Origin: Rhizobium glycinendophyticum
GTDB taxonomy: Bacteria; Pseudomonadota; Alphaproteobacteria; Rhizobiales; Rhizobiaceae
DNA length: 64,000 nt
Reading direction: 5' to 3'
NCBI RefSeq assembly: GCF_006443685.1
Contig: NZ_VFYP01000001.1
Location: 2,604,001 to 2,668,000, forward strand
Part shown: positions 44,192 through 51,967 of the stretch, piece by piece
Layout: each line of letters starts with the position of its first letter
How positions within the stretch are numbered: the first letter of the stretch is position 1
Made by a program: the position numbers and the translations under genes
Notes under the pieces: generated by a model
The model's input: only the letters and a program-made list of their open reading frames with translations
What the model was told of the DNA's origin: nothing
Databases searched by the model: none

Positions 44192-45535
44192 ATGGCGACA
44201 CAGATCAGGCTTGCAGAGATCATTGAGGCACTCAGCCACGCGTTGGATCTGACCGAAGGCCAGCCGCCCGGCCATTGTATCCGCTGCTGCTTCATCGGCA
44301 CCCGCATCGGCAAGGCGCTCGGCCTGCCGGAAGAGGCGTTGCGCGATCTCTATTACACGCTGCTCCTGAAGGATCTCGGCTGCTCTTCCAATGCAGCCCG
44401 AATCTGCGAGCTCTATATGGCGGATGATTTGAAGTTCAAACGCGACTTCAAGCTGGTCGACGGCTCCTTCCCCCAGGTCCTGAAATTCGTCCTTTCCCAT
44501 ACGGGCATGGAAGCGGGCCTGGCCGAGCGCTTCCGGGGCCTCCTCAACATCCTGAAGAATGGCGGCGAATTCGCCAGCAGCCTGATCCAGACCCGCTGCC
44601 AGCGTGGCGCAGAAATCGCCCGGCAGATGCGTTTTTCGGAAGAAGTGGCGCGAGGCATCCTCGACCTCGACGAACATGTCGACGGCGGTGGTCAGCCTGC
44701 AGGACTGAAGGGCGCGCAGATCCATCTCTTCGCCCGCATCGCCCTGATGGCACAGGTGATCGATGTCTTCTTCGTCAATGCCGGGCCAGAAGCGGCACTC
44801 GCCGAAGTGCGCAAACGCGCCGGCACCTGGTTCGACCCCGACCTCGTCTCGCTGTTTGAAACGCTCGCTACCCCGGTCTTCTTCGCCGAACTCGGCGCCG
44901 ACGGGCTGGAACGGTATGTTTTGGCCCTTGAACCCGGACGACAGGCGATGATGGCCGACGAGGACTACCTCGACGACATCGCCGCCGGATTTGCCCGCGT
45001 CGTCGACGCGAAAAGCCCCTACACCTCCGGCCATAGCGATCGGGTCGCGCTCTTCACCGACCTCATCGCGGAGGAACTCGGAATGCCGCCTGCCGAGCGC
45101 CGTCGCCTGAAGCGCGCAGCCCTCCTGCATGATATTGGCAAACTCGGCGTCTCCAACAGTGTGCTCGACAAGCCCGGCCGCCTGGAAGGTGAGGAGTGGC
45201 AGCAGATGAAGCGCCACGCGGAGTTCTCTGAAACGATCCTGTCGCGCATCGCGGCTTTCTCCGACCTCGCGCTGATCGGTGGTGCCCATCACGAAAAGCT
45301 CGACGGTTCAGGCTATCCGCGCGGCCTGAAAGGCGACGAGATCTCTTTCGAGACCCGCATCGTCGCCACGGCGGATGTGTTCGACGCGCTCACCGCCGAC
45401 CGCCCCTATCGTGCGGCCATGCCGGTCGAAAAGGCACTCTCCATCCTCTGGGAGGGCGCCGGCCGGCATCATGACGAGACCTGCATCGCGGCGCTGGAAC
45501 GAGCCCTGTCGAAAGCCGAGCTGAAGGCTGCGTGA
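44192..45535 (+). CDS. Tandem HD-GYP protein
   Basis: 447 residues. The C-terminal HD-GYP domain is intact: HDIGKLG at about 313, HHEKLDGSGYPRGL at about 366 and ADVFDALTADRPYR. It should hydrolyse c-di-GMP. The N-terminal half (1-260) holds a degenerate first HD domain: GHCIRCCFIGTRIG, then LLLKDLGCSSNA in place of an HD metal motif. GGCGGAGC precedes the ATG. Confidence 0.92.
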   Translation: MATQIRLAEIIEALSHALDLTEGQPPGHCIRCCFIGTRIGKALGLPEEALRDLYYTLLLKDLGCSSNAARICELYMADDLKFKRDFKLVDGSFPQVLKFVLSHTGMEAGLAERFRGLLNILKNGGEFASSLIQTRCQRGAEIARQMRFSEEVARGILDLDEHVDGGGQPAGLKGAQIHLFARIALMAQVIDVFFVNAGPEAALAEVRKRAGTWFDPDLVSLFETLATPVFFAELGADGLERYVLALEPGRQAMMADEDYLDDIAAGFARVVDAKSPYTSGHSDRVALFTDLIAEELGMPPAERRRLKRAALLHDIGKLGVSNSVLDKPGRLEGEEWQQMKRHAEFSETILSRIAAFSDLALIGGAHHEKLDGSGYPRGLKGDEISFETRIVATADVFDALTADRPYRAAMPVEKALSILWEGAGRHHDETCIAALERALSKAELKAA

Positions 45536-45569
45536 CAGTCATACGGTATTTAGCGAATTACCGTCTCAC

Positions 45570-46049
45570 CTAATAATCGAGTTTGAACTGCACACCGGGA
45601 TTGATCTGGAGGGTGAACATATCCGTTCCCTCCTCGAATGCCGTCTTGGGCTTTTTGAACGGAGCAAGGGTCGAGCTGCGTTGCCACTCCGTGACCATTT
45701 CCACGCCACCGTTGCGTGATGGCTGCAGACGTCCCTGCCACTGCGTTTCCGTCAGGCAATCCGCCACGCCGTTTCGCCAGCTGACGTGAAAGGAGATCGC
45801 CCGTTCGGTCAGTTGACCACTGAGATCGTAGGGGATCCCGCGACACCCTTTGCCCGGTGCGTTGTTGACGTAATAGCCATGGATCGCGCCGTCGCCTGCC
45901 ACATCCAGAACCATGACGGAGCCGTGGCTGCCAATCCAGGTGGAAGTGCCGGTAAGGACACCTTTGGAGGAAGCAGCACCGGCTTTCGACGCAGCCGACA
46001 ACGCCGTTGCCCCAAGAATGCACGCCAACAGGAATGTAGCCAGCCTCAT
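45570..46049 (-). CDS. Avidin-family (rhizavidin-like) secreted protein
   Basis: 159 residues with a signal peptide (MRLATFLLACILGATALSAA). The mature part has avidin/rhizavidin repeats: TWIGSHGS, IHGYYVNNAPGKGC, FHVSWRN, CLTETQWQGRL, VTEWQRS and GTDMFTL. In streptavidin terms Tyr43, Trp79, Thr90, Trp92, Trp108 and Asp128 have matches (Tyr60, Trp91, Thr102, Trp104, Trp122, Asp143), and Ser27 is Ser44. The pair Cys69/Cys98 matches the rhizavidin disulfide. Asn23, which binds the biotin ureido oxygen, is Gly40 and Ser88 is Thr100. So biotin binding is likely but perhaps changed. The start could also be 6 residues earlier. Confidence 0.85.
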   Translation of the reverse strand: MRLATFLLACILGATALSAASKAGAASSKGVLTGTSTWIGSHGSVMVLDVAGDGAIHGYYVNNAPGKGCRGIPYDLSGQLTERAISFHVSWRNGVADCLTETQWQGRLQPSRNGGVEMVTEWQRSSTLAPFKKPKTAFEEGTDMFTLQINPGVQFKLDY

Positions 46050-46145
46050 GACGCCCCCAACGAACATGCAACAGCCCTACAACAACACAGAGTTGATTAA
46101 CCCTCTCTAAAAGACCTCAGGGCTAACACTTTTTCCGTGCAATGA

Positions 46146-46577
46146 TCACCGTGCGATCCGCGTCGACAGGATGATCGACGACAGCGTCCGCTCGACCCCC
46201 GACAATTCGCCGATCCGGTCGATCAACCGGTCCAGTTCCGAAATCGACGGCGCCGCGATGATGGCAATCAGATCGAACGGGCCGTTGACCGAATAGAGCG
46301 CCGTCACTTCGCGGATGGCAGTCAGCTCGGCCGTGACCTGGGTCAACGCCTTCGGCGCCATCGTGATCATGACATGCGCCCGGATCAGCCCGCTCTGATA
46401 TGCGTCGGAGAGGCGCAGCGCATAACCGGCGATCACGCCTTGCGCCTCCAGCCGTTCCAACCGCGCCTGGACAGTCGAGCGCGAGAGGTCAAGCCGCCGC
46501 GCAAGTTCCGCAACCGGCATGCGGGCATTCTCCGCGAGCAGTGCGAGAAGCGCCCTGTCCTTGTCCGAAACCTGCAT
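46146..46577 (-). CDS. Lrp/AsnC-family regulator
   Basis: 143 residues from the ATG at 46577, which has GAGGGG upstream; the ATG at 46595 is also possible. The HTH is PVAELARRLDLSRSTVQARL and the C-terminal RAM ligand domain contains GPFDLIAIIAAPSISELD. It is divergent from the saccharopine dehydrogenase-like gene and is the likely regulator of it, perhaps responding to lysine. Confidence 0.92.
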   Translation of the reverse strand: MQVSDKDRALLALLAENARMPVAELARRLDLSRSTVQARLERLEAQGVIAGYALRLSDAYQSGLIRAHVMITMAPKALTQVTAELTAIREVTALYSVNGPFDLIAIIAAPSISELDRLIDRIGELSGVERTLSSIILSTRIAR

Positions 46578-46721
46578 ATCGCCATTCCCCTCCATCTTTT
46601 CGCCGGTAACGATACGTCGTTTCGCTCACTTCGTCACTTGGAATCGACACGGCTCGTCCGCACACTGGCTTGATCAAATGCAATTGCGCCTTGGCGCACA
46701 CACGGACATCGGGGGCACATC

Positions 46722-47825
46722 ATGAAACACATCACCATCATCGGCGCCGGCAAGATCGGCGGTGCGATTGCGCGCATGCTGGCCGAGACAGGCGATTACG
46801 CCGTCACCGTCGCCGACCGCAGTGCCGAACAGCTGGCAAAACTCGACGCCCATCCGGCGGTCTCCACTAAGGAACTGGACATCGCCGACGCAGCCGCACT
46901 CGATGCCGCACTCTCGGGCCAGTTCGCCGTCCTCTCGGCCGCCCCCTTCCATCTGACTGGTGCGATTGCCGAAAGTGCCGCCCGCACGGCGACCCATTAT
47001 CTCGACCTGACCGAGGATGTGGCGACGACCCGCAAGGTCGAGGAACTCGCCCGCGGTGCCCGGTCCGCCTTCATCCCGCAATGCGGCCTCGCCCCCGGCT
47101 TCATCTCCATCGTCGCAAACGATCTCACAAAGCATTTCGACACGCTGGACACGGTGCGCATGCGCGTCGGCGCCCTGCCGCAATATCCGTCGAATGCGCT
47201 CAACTACAATCTCACCTGGTCGACCGACGGCCTGATCAACGAATACATCGAGCCCTGCGAGGCAATCGTCGAGGGCAAGCTCACGATCGTGCCGGCCATG
47301 GAGGAGCGCGAGGAATTCTCGCTCGACGGCGTCACCTACGAAGCCTTCAACACCTCGGGCGGCCTCGGCACACTGGCCAAGACCCTCGACGGTCGCGTCC
47401 GCACGATGAACTACCGCACCATCCGCTATCCCGGCCATCAGGCGATCATCAAGGCGCTCCTCAACGACTTCAACCTGAAGAATCGCCGCGATGTCTTGAA
47501 GGACCTGTTCGAAAACGCCCTGCCCGCCACCATGCAGGACGTCGTCGTGATCTTCGTCACCGTCTGCGGCTGGAAGGACGGGCGTTACCTGCAGGAAACC
47601 TATGCCAACAAGGTCTATGCCGGCGTGGTTGCGGGAAAGAAGATGAGCGCCATCCAGATCACCACGGCGGCCGGCATCTGCACGGTCCTCGATCTGCTCG
47701 CCGATGGTACGCTGCCTGGAGTCGGTTTCGTCCGCCAGGAGGAAATCGGCCTGCCCGCCTTCCTCGAAAACCGCTTCGGCCGTGTCTACGATCCCGACGT
47801 CATGAAGGTCGCCAAGGCCGGCTGA
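46722..47825 (+). CDS. Saccharopine dehydrogenase-like protein
   Basis: 367 residues. The Rossmann motif ITIIGAGKIGGAIARMLAE opens the protein; YLDLTEDV and QCGLAPGFISIVANDL follow, as in lysine-catabolic saccharopine dehydrogenase (glutamate-forming) homologues. Likely role: lysine degradation or related, in the cytosol. The divergent Lrp gene supports amino-acid catabolism. Confidence 0.88.
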   Translation: MKHITIIGAGKIGGAIARMLAETGDYAVTVADRSAEQLAKLDAHPAVSTKELDIADAAALDAALSGQFAVLSAAPFHLTGAIAESAARTATHYLDLTEDVATTRKVEELARGARSAFIPQCGLAPGFISIVANDLTKHFDTLDTVRMRVGALPQYPSNALNYNLTWSTDGLINEYIEPCEAIVEGKLTIVPAMEEREEFSLDGVTYEAFNTSGGLGTLAKTLDGRVRTMNYRTIRYPGHQAIIKALLNDFNLKNRRDVLKDLFENALPATMQDVVVIFVTVCGWKDGRYLQETYANKVYAGVVAGKKMSAIQITTAAGICTVLDLLADGTLPGVGFVRQEEIGLPAFLENRFGRVYDPDVMKVAKAG

Positions 47826-48109
47826 TCTTTTCGCGCAGACGTTCTCCGGGGGGAGGAAGGACCTGACGGTCCGGATCGGGCGGCCGACGGCAACAGCCGC
47901 GGCCGCCTTTCCCGTTCTCCCCGTCAGCTGCTTGCGAAATAGAGAACCAAAGGGACCCGCACAGCGCGGCCCGACCTGGAAAGCCCTTGTTAATCATGAG
48001 CCGGAGGCATTCTTTAAGTCCATCATGATAACAAAAAAGCCAGGAACGCCCCGACATCAGGTGGTCGGGGTGCAAGGCTCAAAGCGCTTTACGCGCCGAT
48101 GGACGGCAG

Positions 48110-49480
48110 ATGGGTACCGACGGCAGCGCCGATGCGCGCGAAAGACGCGTGATCTTCTCCTATCAGGCGATGACGCTGACCGTGGCCGGTTTCGCCACCC
48201 TTTGGGCGGTCATCTTCGCCGCCCACGGCCACAAGGCCATGGCCGTTGCCGAACTCTTCCCGGCCGTCGTCAGCCTCCTCTGCTTCGCGCTGGTCACCGC
48301 CGGCAAGCTTGACCTTTTCCTGCTTGTCGCCCAGGTCTCCTTCCTGGTCTTTATCTTCGGCTTCTGCCTGCTCTTCGACGTGCCCAACCCTACCTATCCC
48401 AGGGTATCGCACCTCTTTTTGCCCCTGCTGGCGATGATGGGCTATATCAACTATCTGCGCCGACCCTCTCTCGCTCAGGGCGCCGTCATCGTCGCCACCC
48501 TTGCAACTTTCATATTTTTGCACGCCTCCAATAGCGTTTCGCCCTTTGCCGACCCGATCCCGGAGGATCTGCGCGCGGTCGGCGTCTGGGTCAATCCGGC
48601 ACTCGCGGCCCTGCTCTTTACCGCCGCCGTGCATGCCCTGCAGCGCCGCCTGTCGGCACCGCGCGGCCTCGCCCGGGAACTGCTCGGCGCCATGCGCCGT
48701 GGCGAACTCTCCCTCGCCTATCAGCCGCAGGTCGATCGTGACGGTCGCATCACCGGGGCCGAGGCCCTCCTGCGGTGGAACCACCCGACCCGTGGCGCGG
48801 TGTCGCCCGCCGAATTCATCCCCGTCGCCGAAGATCTCGGCCTGATGCCGGTCCTCGGCGCCTGGGTCCTCGACCAAGCCTGCGGAACACTGGCCCGCTG
48901 GAAGGCTGATCCGGCGCTCACCCGCCTGACGCTCTCCGTCAATGTCAGCGCCAGCCAGTTCAACGAGAGCGATTTTACCACAACTGTCCGCCAGCTTGTC
49001 GAAAGCCATGCGATTGACTCCACCCGCCTGCGCCTCGAGCTCACCGAAAATGTGCTGCTCGCCGGCCTCGAACCAGTGGCTGAAAAGATGGAGGCGCTGA
49101 AACGGACAGGCGTCACCTTCTCGCTCGATGACTTCGGCACGGGTTATTCGTCGCTTGCCTATCTGCGCCGCCTGCCGGTCACCGAACTGAAGATCGATCG
49201 CAGCTTCGTCGCCGGTGCCAGCGACAGCGATCGCGGCCAGGCGCTCGTTCGCTCCATCGTCTCGATAGCCAGCGACCTCGACCTGAACGTGGTCGCCGAG
49301 GGTGTCGAAACCGCCGCCCAGCACGCTTTCCTGCGCGACACCGGCTGCCACCTCTTCCAGGGCTGGCTCTTCGGCCGTCCGGTTCCGCGCGATGATTTTG
49401 AGCTCATTCTGCGCGAGAGGCAGCCGGCGGAGATGCCGGTGCCGCAGCGTTTGCAGGCGAGGTTGGCGGCGGCGGTGTGA
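48110..49480 (+). CDS. Membrane-anchored EAL phosphodiesterase
   Basis: 456 residues. The first 190 residues have five or six hydrophobic helices without a known sensor family. The EAL domain has EALLRW at about 218, N-x-S near the SVNVSASQ, LELTEN, SLDDFGTGYSS, KIDRSFV and AEGVET. No GGDEF is present. It should cut c-di-GMP. The start is uncertain; no clear ribosome site. Confidence 0.9.
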   Translation: MGTDGSADARERRVIFSYQAMTLTVAGFATLWAVIFAAHGHKAMAVAELFPAVVSLLCFALVTAGKLDLFLLVAQVSFLVFIFGFCLLFDVPNPTYPRVSHLFLPLLAMMGYINYLRRPSLAQGAVIVATLATFIFLHASNSVSPFADPIPEDLRAVGVWVNPALAALLFTAAVHALQRRLSAPRGLARELLGAMRRGELSLAYQPQVDRDGRITGAEALLRWNHPTRGAVSPAEFIPVAEDLGLMPVLGAWVLDQACGTLARWKADPALTRLTLSVNVSASQFNESDFTTTVRQLVESHAIDSTRLRLELTENVLLAGLEPVAEKMEALKRTGVTFSLDDFGTGYSSLAYLRRLPVTELKIDRSFVAGASDSDRGQALVRSIVSIASDLDLNVVAEGVETAAQHAFLRDTGCHLFQGWLFGRPVPRDDFELILRERQPAEMPVPQRLQARLAAAV

Positions 49481-49485
49481 GGCCC

Positions 49486-49557
49486 TTCTCCCCCATGGTG
49501 GGGAGATGAGCGATTTCGATGAAGTAGGCGAGCAAGCCGCCTAAACATCAGAAATCG
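49486..49557 (-). repeat. Dispersed ~75-base element, copy 1
   Basis: On the minus strand it reads CTGATGTTTAGGCGGCTTGC, then TCGCC, a CGAAATCG segment and a CTCCCC-GGGGAG hairpin. It is the inverse of copies 2 and 3. Confidence 0.7.
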
Positions 49558-49610
49558 CAAGAGAGGGGGTCTGTTCGTCGTGCCCGCAGCACGGATCCCC
49601 TCACCAGCAA

Positions 49611-49685
49611 AATCTGAGGTTTAGGCGGCTTGCGCTCGCCTAAGCCTTCGATTTTGCCACCTCTCCCAAAGGGGGGGAGAGGTGG
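49611..49685 (+). repeat. Dispersed ~75-base element, copy 2
   Basis: Reads AATCTGAGGTTTAGGCGGCT, then TGCGCTCGCC, GCCTTCGATTTT and a CTCTCCC/GGGAGAG hairpin. It differs from copy 3 at few positions in the first half. Confidence 0.7.
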
Positions 49686-49768
49686 CGCGGCGGGCCCCGC
49701 TCGGCCTCAGGCTGAGGCGCCCACCATCACCCAAGTGCGGAACGAACCCTCGGCAGATCCCTCGGGAC

Positions 49769-49790
49769 ATCCTCGGGTTAAACCCGAGGA
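49769..49790. repeat. ATCCTCGGG palindrome
   Basis: ATCCTCGGGTTTAAACCCGAGGA-type site with almost perfect arms; same family as the site at 32896. Confidence 0.65.
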
Positions 49791-49887
49791 CGGGGATGAC
49801 GGCATGTGGGGTGGGCCCAGTGTCCCCCGCCAGCGTTTCGGAGTGTTGCGACGCTTGCGGAGGATACCCTTCCTCACCGCGATCGTC

Positions 49888-49911
49888 ATCCTCGGGCTTC
49901 CTCCCGAGGAT
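49888..49911. repeat. ATCCTCGGG palindrome
   Basis: ATCCTCGGG, a short loop, CCCGAGGAT. Confidence 0.65.
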
Positions 49912-50143
49912 CTGCCGACGTGTCGGCAAACTCGCGGCGCGTGGCAATCCGACATATTGAGACTGTCAAAAACCCCAAGCTCCGCCGCCGGTCGGGATCT
50001 CTCCCTCCGGGTCGGTGAAACTTGTCTCGGACGAGGCGCCAGAAGCAACCTGTCTAAGTAAATATGTGGCTCCTTCCGGCGCCTCGTTCGGCGTTTTGTC
50101 CCGCTGCATGCGTCTCTCTGGCAAGGCGGCGACGGTCCTCGTC

Positions 50144-50173
50144 ATCCTCGGGTTTAACCGAGGACCGAGGATG
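50144..50173. repeat. ATCCTCGGG palindrome, imperfect
   Basis: ATCCTCGGGTTTAACCGAGGACCGAGGAT: the right arm is duplicated and imperfect. Confidence 0.5.
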
Positions 50174-50724
50174 ACCGGGCGTAGGGTCCGGCTGCGGCAG
50201 TCACCTCCTTGCGGAAGGTCTGCCATAGCCTGGCCGGTGGCCCGGGAGGTTCCCGCCGGATGGTGCACCATACCGACCGGGACCCTCGCCCGGGGGAGGA
50301 TCGTCTGGCCATCACTGGCTCGGCCATCATCCCCGCCGTTTGTTTCGCCCCGCTGTCTGGGTGTTCGCGACAGCGCGGGCGCCTTGTCTGTGTGCCTCTG
50401 AGGCACGTCCTTCCGATCAGGGTATCCAGGTTCTGGGGACATCCGACCCCATCACCCTCGTCAAGCCCTTCGTCCGGAGGGAGACCGTTGCAGCGGGCCA
50501 GGATCTTGGATCTGCGACAACCCTCCATCCCGGCGCCGGCCCCACCTCGCCTGACATCGCATCGTCAGGTGTATCCGAGGGCGGGACGGGGATGAGTCTA
50601 CAGGAGGGAAAATGGGCGGGGATGAAAAAATGTGTGCGCGTTTGATTTTGTTGGGAAATCGCTGCGGAGCGTCCCCCTTTCTTCAGGAAATGGCGCGCTC
50701 TGGCGTGACCGTCTGACGTGGAAG

Positions 50725-50763
50725 GCTTGTGTTTGGATCCTCGGGTCAAGCCCGAGGATGACG
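50725..50763. repeat. 39-bp inverted repeat, left arm
   Basis: This arm is the exact reverse complement of 50847-50885. It contains an ATCCTCGGG palindrome in its centre. Confidence 0.8.
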
Positions 50764-50846
50764 ACCTTCTTGGAGTGAAAGAGGGTCTTCTCCTAACGCC
50801 TTGTGCGATGGAAGCGGTAGAGGAGGATACCAGTCGCCCCCCACTC

Positions 50847-50885
50847 CGTCATCCTCGGGCTTGACCCGAGGATCCAAACACAAGC
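50847..50885. repeat. 39-bp inverted repeat, right arm
   Basis: Exact reverse complement of 50725-50763, separated by 83 bases. Together they can form a long hairpin. Confidence 0.8.
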
Positions 50886-50978
50886 ATTCAGGAGCAACCG
50901 ATCAGGGCCAAACCTTGAGATTTTGCAAGAGGCGGCTCGGTGATGTCGGCACCAACGGAACCGTGCCCCTCTCCTGGA

Positions 50979-51052
50979 AAATCTGAAGTTTAGGCGGCTT
51001 GCGCGGACCTCAAGCCTTCGATTTTCCGTCCTCCCCCGCTTGGGGGGAGGTA
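50979..51052 (+). repeat. Dispersed ~75-base element, copy 3
   Basis: Reads AAAATCTGAAGTTTAGGCGG, then CTTGCGC, GCCTTCGATTTTC and a CTCCCCC/GGGGGGAG hairpin. It abuts the end of the TIR gene. Confidence 0.7.
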
Positions 51053-51064
51053 GGGGCGTACACA

Positions 51065-51721
51065 CTAGGCTGAATCCCGAGCGACACTGAGACGTTCAGG
51101 GAACCGCCCTTTTGCTTGAGCTAAAGAATCGCGGGTGCGAGAGTCCGAAGACAAGATTGCGTCAACCTCCTTGGCAATTTCCTCAGCAACCCGGTCCCGT
51201 CGCGCAAGTGCTTGATGCTTGCCAATGAAGCCGGTTGGATCCTCTCCCAACTTAAGCGAAATGATTTTGACACCTCGCCCCAAAGCGTAACCTACCTCCT
51301 GTTGACACCAATTGCTTTTGGAGAAACCGGGGGTGTGGATTGCAAGTAGGGCATCCATAGTCCGAAGGCCTCTCTCGATCTCGCCCTGCCACTCCAATGT
51401 TGGTGCAATGTCCTCGTGCGCGACGAAGCCCGAGATTGAGTAGGGGACTAAGCATTCCTTCAGTCGGGTTGCTTTCAAATTATCGACCGACACATGACTT
51501 ATAAAAAGTCTGAATGAAACAGACCCTTCCCAGTTTCGTGGAGGCCGATCATTTTCAGTTATTAATTGTTCATTGGTTACACCCAATTCTGGGAGCAGGT
51601 CCAATTCCGATGCAACGCGCAGAATGATAGCCGGACTTTGTCCTGCCAAAGCGGCTTTAGAATACACCCATTTGCTATTTGTATTCACCTGCGGGGGCGG
51701 CTTGACGCCAAACTCAGCCAA
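51065..51721 (-). CDS. Stand-alone TIR-domain protein (N-terminus uncertain)
   Basis: 218 residues as called from a TTG. The TIR fold starts at about 68 (SVSFRLFISHVSVDN) and continues to about 180; the catalytic glutamate of NAD-cleaving TIRs fits Glu142 in SNWCQQEVGYALG. The frame upstream stays open to 51859 and reads coherently (ILRISEKLELIDKIARELQS and YTYVEIDAFLAEFG) but has no ATG, so the real start is upstream at a non-ATG codon, or the gene is damaged at the 5' end. The base composition is lower in GC than in the surrounding genes. Stand-alone TIRs are common in defence and toxin systems. Confidence 0.75.
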   Translation of the reverse strand: MAEFGVKPPPQVNTNSKWVYSKAALAGQSPAIILRVASELDLLPELGVTNEQLITENDRPPRNWEGSVSFRLFISHVSVDNLKATRLKECLVPYSISGFVAHEDIAPTLEWQGEIERGLRTMDALLAIHTPGFSKSNWCQQEVGYALGRGVKIISLKLGEDPTGFIGKHQALARRDRVAEEIAKEVDAILSSDSRTRDSLAQAKGRFPERLSVARDSA

Positions 51722-51905
51722 GAAGGCGTCGATTTCGACATAAGTGTATCGCGATTGAAGCTCTCTGGCGATTTTGTCGATTAACTCAAGCTTTTCAGAA
51801 ATGCGCAGAATGCTTGGTCTCGCTCTGCACTTACTAAATCGGGCGATAGATTTGGCATTCTAACCCACAAAGTGTATTGCAGTAACTGAGGTGAGCCGAT
51901 CTCAA

Positions 51906-51937
51906 CAAAAAACCCGCCGGCGTCACGACCGACGGGT
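51906..51937 (-). terminator. Intrinsic terminator of the flavoprotein gene
   Basis: On the minus strand ACCCGTCGG pairs with CCGGCGGGT (one G-T pair) around an 8-base loop, followed by six Ts. It lies 31 bases beyond the stop codon at 51968. Confidence 0.8.
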
Positions 51938-51967
51938 CCATAACTCTCTGAGCGAACCGCCCTGCCC

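Larger units (their letters stand above)
49481..51064. repeat. 1.6 kb repeat-rich intergenic block
   Basis: No convincing gene. It contains three copies of a ~75-base element (49486-49557 reversed, 49611-49685, 50979-51052), several ATCCTCGGG/CCCGAGGAT palindromes, and one perfect 39-bp inverted pair. The open frames across it are low-complexity and lack ribosome sites. Confidence 0.75.

Noticed and set aside
49630..50645. Several 90-150 codon frames in the repeat block
   Set aside because: Low complexity, no ribosome sites, frames run through repeats and palindromes.
49741..50885. Possible CRISPR array in the repeat block
   Set aside because: The repeats are palindromes of variable spacing and orientation, without regular unique spacers or cas genes.
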